Program-made: the position numbers and the translations under genes
Origin: Actinomycetota bacterium
GTDB taxonomy: Bacteria; Actinomycetota; Acidimicrobiia; Acidimicrobiales; Microtrichaceae
DNA: 35,856 nt
Assembly (NCBI GenBank): GCA_947473395.1
Contig: CANJEC010000003.1
Coordinates: 1-35,856, forward strand
Direction of reading: 5' to 3'
The notes under the pieces: model-generated
Told to the model about the DNA's origin: nothing
The model's database searches: none
Seen by the model: only the letters and a program-made list of their open reading frames with translations
Part shown: in pieces, positions 9,229 through 17,705 of the stretch
Position numbering within the stretch: the stretch's first letter is position 1
Layout: every line of letters begins with the position of its first letter

Positions 9229-11465
9229 GCGCTGCGCCCCTTGGCTCCGATTCGCCGACCCAAGCCGGCCTTCAGGCGAGAGATGCGAAGGCGGTTCGGC
9301 TGCCGGCGAATCCTCAGCCAAAGCAGTCCGAGGTTGCCCTCAATTGACCAATAGGCGTTTCGCAGTTCCAGGCCAAAGCGCTGCCGACCTTGGGCTGCGC
9401 CCTGCAGAGCATCTTCGTACTCTGACTTCGCCTTCTGTCGAAGTTCAAAGCGGCGCCAACGATTGGCTCGCACAAGTGTCTGGCGAATCACAGGAGCTTC
9501 GACGTCGCGACCTAGCTCCCATTCGGGGTCCTCAAGTCGACTGGTGTACAAGTGCATCAGTCGAGCCTGATGCCAAGGACCAGCGGGGTGCAGCGCCCAG
9601 CCAAGCTGCGGGTCCAAGCAAAGGTCACCGTTACCTAAGTCGGCAATAAAGTTAAATTCGGCCGGCAGCCGAGGGCAGTCCTGTTGCGACTGCGTCCATG
9701 CAGTGGCAATGAGGGCGCCCTGATCGCGGGTCCGCCATTCGGGCCACTCAAAAGATGCAATCGCCCGCGCATTCCACATATCCAAGAACTCGGCGCTGTC
9801 GGGACCAAAAAGAAATACGCCACCGTTCCAATGCACCCAATCACCAGGAACTTCAACGCCAAAGCGCTCGCTGATCTGCTCACGAAGGTGTGAACAACTG
9901 TGAGTGTCGCCGTGGCCGGTGCACTCGCAGTTCATGGCCCATGGGCTGAATCGATCGACCTGATTCACCGAGATGGTCAGATCAGAGGCAAATGCAACGG
10001 GTCCGTGGCGGTGCTCAAAAATCTCCTCCACGCCAGGCCGCACAGCAATGATGTCAGTGTCCAAATAGCACCATTCCCCAACTGGTAGGTGGCGATGGAT
10101 ACCCGTCTTGAGCCAAATGCTTGCCTGGTGGTCATCGAAGTGTTCGGGGGTTGCTACATCGACCACCTGATGGATGCCTTCAGGGTCAATTGGCCGCACG
10201 TTGCGAGTGGAATCGGTGACTACCCAGATTTCGAGTGAGGTCAGCGGAGCCAAATGGCGCACTGCTGTGCGAAGGGTCTCGGTGTGCATTTCTGGTCCAC
10301 ACACGACAAACACCCAGCGGCATCGATTTTGGATTTCGGCAGTGACCAAGGCCGGGCCTTTGGCGACTAGCGCCTTGCGAGCAGAAGCAACTCGGCGAAT
10401 ATTCGCTCGGGACTTTCGCTCGTGAGCAATCCGGTTCATAGCATCGGGTAGGGCCGCAAGATCACGGCGCAGGAACTCAACTGCCGCGTTCTCGAACAGA
10501 ACCACATACAACAGCACCGCGAACCACATCAGCGGCAGCCTGAGTGCAAGAGCGATGAGTGCTGCGAGCGGTAGCCACTTCTCTACAAACTCGTTCAGCA
10601 GCACAAAGCCGAGGAAGCGAATTCTTCCCCCGGAGTGCCGAAGCGATCGAAGGTGCACTGGCTCGGACCACAGCACCGACATCTGAAACATGCGGTACAG
10701 CACATAGGCCAGACCAAAGAGGGGTAGCCAGGTCTCGCCGGTGCCTCGAGAGACCACGATCAGCGCGAGAGCGGCCGCCGCAAACTCAACAATCACCATG
10801 ACGCCAAGGATTCGCCTGGCATAAGTCACGCCGATTCTGGTGGCCAGTGTGCTCAGGCCAGCGCGCTGATCATGCGCAATATCGCCTACCTGATGCCACA
10901 GGATGCCGCGCAATCCCATCAAAAGAGCCCAGAATCCAACAGTCAGGGTGATTGCCCAGCCTGGACCGGAGATGCCACCAACTTGGGTGAAAACCTCGAT
11001 GCTCAACAAGACGGGCACCACATAGGCGTAGAGCGCGTCGGCAAGCACGCCTGCTGCTGCTCGGTCCTTCAACCGGATCGGCTTGAGCGAATACACGATC
11101 AGAAGGAGGACTTCAATCCCAAGCAAGCTCAGCGCAGCAGTAGTGCGTGGCAGCCAGATCCACGGGAGTAAGCCACATGCCACGGTGCCCGAGAGCACAA
11201 CCGCACGAGTCTGAGTCGACAGTGCCGCCATCTGATTTGGGGCGCCAGCGACTGCATCGGTTTTGATATCGGCCAGATCGTTGACCACGTGTCCAAAAGC
11301 GGCCACGCCTACTGCAGTAATGAGGAACAGGATGAGATCCACAAACAGTTGCAACCCATTCGGGTCGCTTGCCGGCAGAACTGCCAGGACTGCTGCTGCG
11401 ATAAGTGGCGGGATCTTGTGGTCCCACCACTGCCCGGACCGGACAAGCGAACGGTCATTCCTCAT
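9225..11465 (-). CDS. Fusion: N-terminal UbiA-family prenyltransferase domain + C-terminal GT8-like GT-A glycosyltransferase domain
   Basis: UbiA Asp-rich motifs NDLADIKTD and DIAHDQRAGLSTLATRIG in a polytopic N-terminus. The GT half has YLDTDIIAVRP (DxD), WNGGVFLFG and RDQGALIATAW. Start ATG 11465 overlaps the asnB stop (ATGA). Confidence 0.82.
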   Translation of the reverse strand: MRNDRSLVRSGQWWDHKIPPLIAAAVLAVLPASDPNGLQLFVDLILFLITAVGVAAFGHVVNDLADIKTDAVAGAPNQMAALSTQTRAVVLSGTVACGLLPWIWLPRTTAALSLLGIEVLLLIVYSLKPIRLKDRAAAGVLADALYAYVVPVLLSIEVFTQVGGISGPGWAITLTVGFWALLMGLRGILWHQVGDIAHDQRAGLSTLATRIGVTYARRILGVMVIVEFAAAALALIVVSRGTGETWLPLFGLAYVLYRMFQMSVLWSEPVHLRSLRHSGGRIRFLGFVLLNEFVEKWLPLAALIALALRLPLMWFAVLLYVVLFENAAVEFLRRDLAALPDAMNRIAHERKSRANIRRVASARKALVAKGPALVTAEIQNRCRWVFVVCGPEMHTETLRTAVRHLAPLTSLEIWVVTDSTRNVRPIDPEGIHQVVDVATPEHFDDHQASIWLKTGIHRHLPVGEWCYLDTDIIAVRPGVEEIFEHRHGPVAFASDLTISVNQVDRFSPWAMNCECTGHGDTHSCSHLREQISERFGVEVPGDWVHWNGGVFLFGPDSAEFLDMWNARAIASFEWPEWRTRDQGALIATAWTQSQQDCPRLPAEFNFIADLGNGDLCLDPQLGWALHPAGPWHQARLMHLYTSRLEDPEWELGRDVEAPVIRQTLVRANRWRRFELRQKAKSEYEDALQGAAQGRQRFGLELRNAYWSIEGNLGLLWLRIRRQPNRLRISRLKAGLGRRIGAKGRSA

Positions 11466-13345
11466 GGGGCGCTCACTGTGTTCCGACTGCGAGACCACCA
11501 GATTGACAGCATGAGCAGGTTCCACGTGCGCTGATCGTTTTCTGCGCTCAGGGCCTGCACGGCGTCTCGGTCAACCAAATCAAACAACGCCGAGTCGGGG
11601 TCCCGCAGATGGGCATGCTTGAGTTCAGCCACATCGGGTAGCTGCAGCCAAGAGGCCATGGGGGAGCCGAAACCCTGTTTTCTTCGGTCAGAGACCGAGG
11701 CCGGCCAGAGGTCTCCACAGGCTCGTCGAAGCAGCAACTTCTCGTGGGTCTCGTTCACCTTGTGGTGCGCTGGCAATGCCAAGCACCCCTCGGCCACCTT
11801 GACGTCAAGGAACGGGGATCGCACCTCAAGGCCATGCGCCATGGACGCGCGGTCAGTCTTCACCAGGATGTCTCCCGGCAGATAGTGGTCAAGATCGAAT
11901 CGGCTGATGTCGTCGGCCGTGCCGTAGATGTAGGTGGAGAGGTCAATGTCGTTGGCACCGACTGCGGGTAGGCCTAGGTCCGTGAGTTGGCTAGCAGTGA
12001 AGTACTGCCGGAACGAGGCGTAGCGCCGCGCAACATCAGATCCGCTGCTCGAGCCTCCACCTGATCCCCGAGAATCTGTGGCGCTTCGCCGGGTCCGGAG
12101 TTGAGCCTTCATTCTGGACAGTACCGAGCCTGCAGTATTGCCTTGAGAGCCAGCGTTGCCTTGACCCCCGGCGTTGCTCGCGGCCTGCTGATCGAGCGGT
12201 GGTGCTCCGGGCGTACCTGGCTCCAAAGTGCCTCGAGCCCAAACCAAGTAGCCACCGAGTAATTCGTCCGCACCATCACCTGTGAGTGCCACCTTGACGT
12301 GTTCACGAGCGAACTTGCAGAGCAGGCTGGTTGGCAGTGATGAGGAATCGCCAAAGGGTTCATCCCAGGTGGTCGCGAGCTGCAGGATCTCATCTGCAAG
12401 ATTCGAGGTGTCGGGCGTGAGCACATGCAGCGTCATTGCATGTTTTGCTGCGGTATCGCGTGCGAATGCAACCTCTGACTCGCCAGGCATGTCAAAGGTA
12501 AAGGCGTGCAAGTCTGGGTGGTGGGCTGCTGCGAGTGCAGCCACGGTGGTGGAGTCAATCCCGCCCGACAGGAAGGTTCCAACAGGAACGTCTGCCTCAA
12601 GTTGCTCTTCTACGGCGGCATCAAGCGCTCCTCGGAACCACCGAGCGGCCTCTTCTTCGGAGATCCCCTCCATCACTTCTGGGGGAGTCCACCAGCGATC
12701 CATCCGAGGCGCTTTGCCAAGCGAGCAGCGCAGACGAGAGGCATGTGGAATCGATTCGATATCGCTCCAGATGGACTGCCCGGATGGGACGTATCCCTGT
12801 CGAAGCATCTCGGCTACCATCCTCGGATCAGGAGTCATCCCTCCGAACCCAGCGGCACGCAAGGCATGGGACTCAGAGGCAAATGCTAAGAGCCCGTCGC
12901 TAGTAGTGGCGAAGTACAAAGGGCGCTCACCGAAGCGGTCGCGCGCCAGCAGAAGAGACTGTGAGCGGTCATCCCAGATAGCTAACGAGAAGGTTCCCGG
13001 AAGGTGAGGAAGGAGTTCTTCGCCGTACTCGTCAAAAAGCGGAAGCACCACTTCGCAATCGGATCCGGTGCGAAACGGGTACTGCGAGTACTGCTCTCTG
13101 AGTCGCTCGAAGCCGTAGATCTCGCCGTTGCAAACGGTTGCGACTTGCCGGTCGGGACTGAAAAGCGGTTGGTGGCCACCGACTGGGTCAATGATGGACA
13201 AGCGGGCACTACCCAGCACGGCGTTTTGAAACACCGCCATGCCTTGTTCATCGGGCCCACGGTGATTCAGAGCAGAGATCATTGCTTGGACGCGGTCAGC
13301 AAGCGCGTCTGCACCTGCTCCGACTATCCCGGCAATGCCGCACAT
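11462..13345 (-). CDS. asnB: Asparagine synthetase (glutamine-hydrolysing) / AsnB-type amidotransferase
   Basis: MCGIAGIVG (N-terminal Cys Ntn glutaminase), NHRGPDEQG, GSARLSIID, LSGGIDSTTVAAL (PP-loop), LTGDGADELLGGY, KTDRASMAHGLEVRSPFLD. aaaggag SD upstream. Confidence 0.92.
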   Translation of the reverse strand: MCGIAGIVGAGADALADRVQAMISALNHRGPDEQGMAVFQNAVLGSARLSIIDPVGGHQPLFSPDRQVATVCNGEIYGFERLREQYSQYPFRTGSDCEVVLPLFDEYGEELLPHLPGTFSLAIWDDRSQSLLLARDRFGERPLYFATTSDGLLAFASESHALRAAGFGGMTPDPRMVAEMLRQGYVPSGQSIWSDIESIPHASRLRCSLGKAPRMDRWWTPPEVMEGISEEEAARWFRGALDAAVEEQLEADVPVGTFLSGGIDSTTVAALAAAHHPDLHAFTFDMPGESEVAFARDTAAKHAMTLHVLTPDTSNLADEILQLATTWDEPFGDSSSLPTSLLCKFAREHVKVALTGDGADELLGGYLVWARGTLEPGTPGAPPLDQQAASNAGGQGNAGSQGNTAGSVLSRMKAQLRTRRSATDSRGSGGGSSSGSDVARRYASFRQYFTASQLTDLGLPAVGANDIDLSTYIYGTADDISRFDLDHYLPGDILVKTDRASMAHGLEVRSPFLDVKVAEGCLALPAHHKVNETHEKLLLRRACGDLWPASVSDRRKQGFGSPMASWLQLPDVAELKHAHLRDPDSALFDLVDRDAVQALSAENDQRTWNLLMLSIWWSRSRNTVSAP

Positions 13346-13544
13346 GTACTGCTCCTTTGAGACCCCGTTATCCCCTCTACGCTACCAACGAAACTGCCAA
13401 ATCCGACGGTGGCCGCACCTCTGCCAGCTTCGATTGCGCCACAGCACGCATACCGAACCTGCGGGATGAAACTTCTCTAGATGCCTGAGTAGCATGAAGC
13501 CTTAGTACCATTGACCGCGCCAGCAGACGAGAAAGGGGTAGCAG

Positions 13545-14411
13545 GTGACAGCGATGACAACTCCATCTCAACCCCGCCCCGTGCTCCAAGATCCTGAGGC
13601 GAATCATGAGTTCTCGCAGCAGGGAGTCGTGACCCGCCCGTTTTTCTCCCCCGAACAGGTAGCAGAACTACGCGGCGAACTCGATCAGCTCGGCACCTTT
13701 GGTGGGAGTGGATTTTACGACACTGCGGCCGCTGCGCTTGAGTCTGCCCAACGCGAAGCAATCCACCGGATTCTCTGTTCCGCGTTTGCGCAGGCTGCTA
13801 GTGAATTGCTCGTGGATTACGAGCCAGTGATGTCATCGTTCATCGTCAAAGGCCATGGACAGGACAGTCAAAAAGAGATTCATCGGGATTTTCGCCTCCT
13901 GGATGAATCACAGTTCCGGGCGGTCTGCATCTGGGTACCTCTAGTGGATGTGGACGAGATCAACGGAGCTTTGGCCGTGATCAGGGGGAGCCATCAGGTA
14001 GACACCGGTCCGCGATCAGTCCCGATGACACCTCGTTACTCACAAGACCCCCTCCTAGAACTGAGCTTTGAGGATGCAGAGACGGTTCCCGTCTCGGCCG
14101 GCGAGGCAGTCGTGTTCGATATGGCCCTTGCGCACGGGTCGGATGTGAATCACTCCAACCTGCCGCGTTATGCAGCAGCGGTGGCCTACGCCCCAAAATC
14201 TGCACCGCTTTCGCTGTATTTTTGTGACACCGACGACAGCGTCGAAGAGCTTGCTGTGCCTCACCCCGACGTGTTTCGTCAGATCGATTGGCGGGTACGG
14301 CCCAATTATTTACGGTCCCTTGGCATGATTTCAAGTGACCGCCCGCCAACATCTTCAGCTGAGTTTCTGCAACAAAGCCGGGCAATCTCGCAAGGCTCAG
14401 CGACGGACTGA
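13545..14411 (+). CDS. PhyH (phytanoyl-CoA dioxygenase)-like protein
   Basis: GTG start after gaaagggg SD. IHRDFRLLDESQFRAVCIWVPLVDVDEINGALAVIRGSHQ (HxD) and distal His/Arg region ALAHGSDVNHSNLPRYAAAVAYAP. Confidence 0.85.
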   Translation: MTAMTTPSQPRPVLQDPEANHEFSQQGVVTRPFFSPEQVAELRGELDQLGTFGGSGFYDTAAAALESAQREAIHRILCSAFAQAASELLVDYEPVMSSFIVKGHGQDSQKEIHRDFRLLDESQFRAVCIWVPLVDVDEINGALAVIRGSHQVDTGPRSVPMTPRYSQDPLLELSFEDAETVPVSAGEAVVFDMALAHGSDVNHSNLPRYAAAVAYAPKSAPLSLYFCDTDDSVEELAVPHPDVFRQIDWRVRPNYLRSLGMISSDRPPTSSAEFLQQSRAISQGSATD

Positions 14412-14507
14412 GTCTGAGCAATTTGGGACAAAAACAGCCTCTTGTTAACCCTGACAGTGAGCTACCACGGGCGAAGCCACCTATGAGGATCTCTCAGGAA
14501 CCGCTGG

Positions 14508-14513
14508 TAACAT
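14508..14513 (+). promoter_or_regulatory. Putative -10 box TAACAT driving a leaderless short ORF and the ABC exporter genes
   Basis: TANNNT box; 7 nt separate it from GTG 14521. No convincing -35. Confidence 0.35.
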
Positions 14514-14520
14514 TGCATCC

Positions 14521-14580
14521 GTGGATCTCATAGATCAAGAGGTCAAAGCTGCTCCAGAGGGGTTCGGATCAGATGAGTGA
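14521..14580 (+). CDS. Candidate 19-codon leader ORF overlapping the ABC permease start
   Basis: GTG GAT CTC ATA GAT CAA GAG GTC AAA GCT GCT CCA GAG GGG TTC GGA TCA GAT GAG TGA; stop lies 3-7 nt inside the permease CDS (start 14573). Confidence 0.35.
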   Translation: MDLIDQEVKAAPEGFGSDE

Positions 14581-15403
14581 GGCGACGGTTCACTCCAGCG
14601 TCGTGCGAAGGGTCGGACCATTCTCAGTCTCCAGCTTGAGGCGCGCCCGCAGTGAGGCGCGACTCACGGTGAGCTTCGCTCGTCGCGAACTACATAGTAA
14701 GTACCGCCAGAGTGCGCTGTCATTGTTCTGGGGGATCATGCAGCCGGTGCTGCTGGTTCTGGTCTACGCGATCATCTTCTCGCAAATACTCAACGTGGAT
14801 GGCGGCAGCATCCCGTACCTGTCGTTTGTGGTCGCTGGAATTGTCATCTGGCGGTACTTCAACGCCGGACTGCAACAGGCGACTTCCTTTATCGACCGAT
14901 CCTCGGTGTTGAGCAAGGTGTACTTTCGACGTGAAATTATTCCACTCTCGGGTTGCACTGCTGCGCTTGTCGACTTAGGGGTTGGCTTGATCGCAATGCT
15001 CGTTGTTGCATTTGTGCAGGGAATAGTGCCCACAATGACGCTTGCCGCGTTGCCGCTGGTGCTTGCGGTGCTGCTGGTTTACACGACTGCAATCGCAATT
15101 CTTCTTGCCACGATTACCGTATTCGTTCGTGACGTAGCCCATGCAATGCCAACGATCAGTCAGGTGTTGTTCTTGGCAAGCCCGATTCTTTACCCTGCGG
15201 CAGACATCCCCTCTGGTTTGAAGTTCCTTGGCATCGTCAATCCGGTAGCTGTTGTGGCCGAGGCGACACGTGCAGTAGTGCTCGAGGGAAGCTGGCCAAA
15301 GTTCGGCTTGCTCCTAGTGCATCTTTGTATTGGGACCACACTCCTTGTTGGTTCTGTTGTTTACTTGCGATCTATTGAAGATCGCATCGTGGATGTGGTT
15401 TGA
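14573..15403 (+). CDS. ABC-2 type permease, Wzm-like (polysaccharide/lipid exporter)
   Basis: ELHSKYRQSALSLFWGIMQPVLLVLVYAIIFSQIL; FFRREIIPLSGCTAALVDLG; FVRDVAHAMPTISQVLFLASPILYPAADIP. Precedes the ATPase gene directly. Confidence 0.88.
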   Translation: MSEATVHSSVVRRVGPFSVSSLRRARSEARLTVSFARRELHSKYRQSALSLFWGIMQPVLLVLVYAIIFSQILNVDGGSIPYLSFVVAGIVIWRYFNAGLQQATSFIDRSSVLSKVYFRREIIPLSGCTAALVDLGVGLIAMLVVAFVQGIVPTMTLAALPLVLAVLLVYTTAIAILLATITVFVRDVAHAMPTISQVLFLASPILYPAADIPSGLKFLGIVNPVAVVAEATRAVVLEGSWPKFGLLLVHLCIGTTLLVGSVVYLRSIEDRIVDVV

Positions 15404-15404
15404 G

Positions 15405-16622
15405 ATGGCTCAAGAACCACTCGTCGTTGTTGACCATGTGACGAAGGAATACCGCATCGGCCAAGAACGCTCCAACGCGCGCGCATTGATTCCCGGTAAG
15501 CGTGGCGAGGCAGCAGAGTCCACTACCTTCCGGGCCCTCAACGACGTCTCATTTACCATGCAACCCAGAGATACCCTTGGGTTAATTGGCCATAACGGTG
15601 CGGGCAAGTCGACTCTGTTGAGAGTGCTCGCTGGCATTGTTGAACCCAGTCGGGGCCATGCCATCGTCAACGGTAGGTTCGCATCGCTCATTGAGCTTGG
15701 CATTGGTTTTGACCCCGAACTGACTGGTCATGAGAACGTATTCTTTGCTGGTGACATCATGGGAATGTCAAAGGCAGAGATTCGTCGAAAATACGATGAG
15801 ATCGTTGACTTCTCTGGGGTTTCGGAGTTCCTCGACATGCCAGTCAAGCGCTACTCCACAGGAATGTGCGCCCGCCTTGGCTTTGCAGTCGCTACTTCAA
15901 TTGAGTGTGAGCTGCTCCTTGTTGATGAGGTGCTTTCGGTGGGTGACTTTGAGTTTCAACGTCGCAGCTTGGAACGCATCCGAGAGATGAATGAGGCTGG
16001 AGCGGCTCTCGTTCTGGTAACGCACAACCTGTGGGCCGTGAACTCAATGTGCGAGCGGGTGATTCTTTTAGACCACGGCAGCATCGTCGTTGACGGCACT
16101 CCTGCAGAAGCCATGAAGAAGTACATAGGTGAGGAACCGACCACCGAATTAGATCCTGAAGCCGGCGCCACTTTTGAAGACTTCAGAGTCCCTCCGGCAA
16201 TCGCCGGGAAAGTAGAGATTGATTCAATCCGCGCGATTCCTGACGTGATTCGCGCAGGTGACTCAATCACGATTCAGGCCACCATAACGGTCAATGAACC
16301 CTGCGAAGGCGTGGTCGTGATGTCTCTGTTTACTAGTGAACGCGCAGTCTTTGCCGAGCGAGAACTTGGTCCTTCGGATTTCTTAGCCACCCCTGGCACC
16401 TACGTCATCGATGCCGAGGTACCTTCGGTGCCCATGGCGACCGGCCGGTTCCAATTTCGAATCGCAGTGCTCCCACAAGATGACCGCCACTTGGACCAAG
16501 TCTTTCCTGCAGCCCTTGCAGTTGCCTCGGCCGAGATGAAGATCGACGGTGAGATTATGGCCCGACCCGGACTCAAACTGAGAACCAACTGGTCTGTCGC
16601 AACCGTTCCACAAGGCGGCTGA
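15405..16622 (+). CDS. ABC transporter ATP-binding protein, Wzt-like, with C-terminal beta-rich domain
   Basis: Walker A GHNGAGKSTLL; LIELGIGFDPELTGHENVF; YSTGMCARLGFAVAT signature; LLVDEVLSVGD. C-terminal region (about residues 260-405) consistent with a Wzt-C-type domain. Start reassigned to ATG 15405 (MAQEPLVVVD). Confidence 0.9.
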   Translation: MAQEPLVVVDHVTKEYRIGQERSNARALIPGKRGEAAESTTFRALNDVSFTMQPRDTLGLIGHNGAGKSTLLRVLAGIVEPSRGHAIVNGRFASLIELGIGFDPELTGHENVFFAGDIMGMSKAEIRRKYDEIVDFSGVSEFLDMPVKRYSTGMCARLGFAVATSIECELLLVDEVLSVGDFEFQRRSLERIREMNEAGAALVLVTHNLWAVNSMCERVILLDHGSIVVDGTPAEAMKKYIGEEPTTELDPEAGATFEDFRVPPAIAGKVEIDSIRAIPDVIRAGDSITIQATITVNEPCEGVVVMSLFTSERAVFAERELGPSDFLATPGTYVIDAEVPSVPMATGRFQFRIAVLPQDDRHLDQVFPAALAVASAEMKIDGEIMARPGLKLRTNWSVATVPQGG

Positions 16623-16625
16623 GGT

Positions 16626-17498
16626 TCAGCTCGTAGCGAGGGAAGCCTCAAGATCCGCCATGGTCGCTAGCCGGTAAGGAGACTTCTCGACCAAACAAGC
16701 AGGGTCTAAGGAAGGTGTGACTAGGTTGCCCGAGCGGTACATCTCTTCGCCCACGTTATAAATCTGCGCCGTACCTTCTGTAGTGCCGTTCTGGCTTCGC
16801 GCATAGCGCATCTCGCAGCTAGGAGGAATGAGCGCACAGATGGCAGCGACACGCTCGGTGTTCGAGGTGTTAGCAGGAGAGTGATGAATAACTGCTCCGT
16901 CGATGACGAGTACCTGTCCCGCAGAGAGCTCTACCGGCACCGATTCATTCAGCGCATAGGTGCTGACCTCTGAGTCAAGCGAGTCCACGTCGGGCGGCCT
17001 CACGCGATTGCGCATTCGATGACTTCCTGGAAGCAGATACAGCGTCCCATTGGCGCTATGGGAGTCAGTCAGGGGAATCCAGAGTGAAATGCTGACTTCT
17101 CGAGTCTCATCGAATACAGAGGGATCTTGGTGCGGGTTGCGAGCACTGTTCTGCGCGCCGGGTTTAGAGACAAATGACCCACCAACCACGGTGGTTGTTT
17201 CGGGTGCGAAGAGCGGGTCAAAAATGGGTCCAAGAATGGCCCGCACCCCGTCCCAGATGCGTGCGCGCAAATCCAGCCGAGAGATCATCATCGAGGGTAG
17301 AAAAACCCCGGAATTGTCCCGGCCGACCTCAGCGATGACTGCCTGATACAGATCTATCAGCGCAGCAACAGTTTGTGCAGAAACTGGGTTCGGCAGGATG
17401 GCAAAACCTTGCTCTGACATTTCCTGATTGACTGCCTCATCAAGGAAGTGGGTTCTGGGAAGGGACTCACGAGCTTCGCTTGCTCCTTGCTGCCTCAT
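16626..17498 (-). CDS. PhyH-like protein
   Basis: NPHQDPSVFDETREVSISLWIPLTDSHSANGTLYLLPGSHR; VIDGAVIHHSPANTSNTERVAA. ATG 17498 has ggagag upstream; the ORF-track start at 17516 is a TTG. Confidence 0.87.
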   Translation of the reverse strand: MRQQGASEARESLPRTHFLDEAVNQEMSEQGFAILPNPVSAQTVAALIDLYQAVIAEVGRDNSGVFLPSMMISRLDLRARIWDGVRAILGPIFDPLFAPETTTVVGGSFVSKPGAQNSARNPHQDPSVFDETREVSISLWIPLTDSHSANGTLYLLPGSHRMRNRVRPPDVDSLDSEVSTYALNESVPVELSAGQVLVIDGAVIHHSPANTSNTERVAAICALIPPSCEMRYARSQNGTTEGTAQIYNVGEEMYRSGNLVTPSLDPACLVEKSPYRLATMADLEASLATS

Positions 17499-17666
17499 CC
17501 AGAACTCTCCAGTCAATCAGGGTCATCGCTGAAACACAGTTGCGTCAACGATTCTATCGGGCTGAGACTCCAACGGGATGGGGCGCTCGGCATCGCGAGC
17601 GGAGTCAGAGGCCGCAGCAGCGACTAGGCCAGCAAGATTTCTCGGGCCTTTTAATGGGTCTGTAGC

Positions 17667-17672
17667 TAGAAT
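17667..17672 (+). promoter_or_regulatory. Putative -10 box TAGAAT
   Basis: TAGAAT located 9 nt before ATG 17682 of a 7-codon leader ORF. Confidence 0.35.
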
Positions 17673-17681
17673 ACGAGGACG

Positions 17682-17705
17682 ATGCGAACAAGGCGGAACC
17701 TGTGA
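17682..17705 (+). CDS. Candidate 7-codon leader ORF (MRTRRNL) overlapping the PhyH start
   Basis: ATG CGA ACA AGG CGG AAC CTG TGA; TGA overlaps GTG 17702 of the next gene (GTGA). Confidence 0.3.
   Translation: MRTRRNL

Noticed and set aside
12282-13007. 241 aa plus-strand ORF
   Set aside because: Antisense shadow of asnB: Ser/Arg-rich composition with no domain motif; the minus strand carries clear AsnB motifs.
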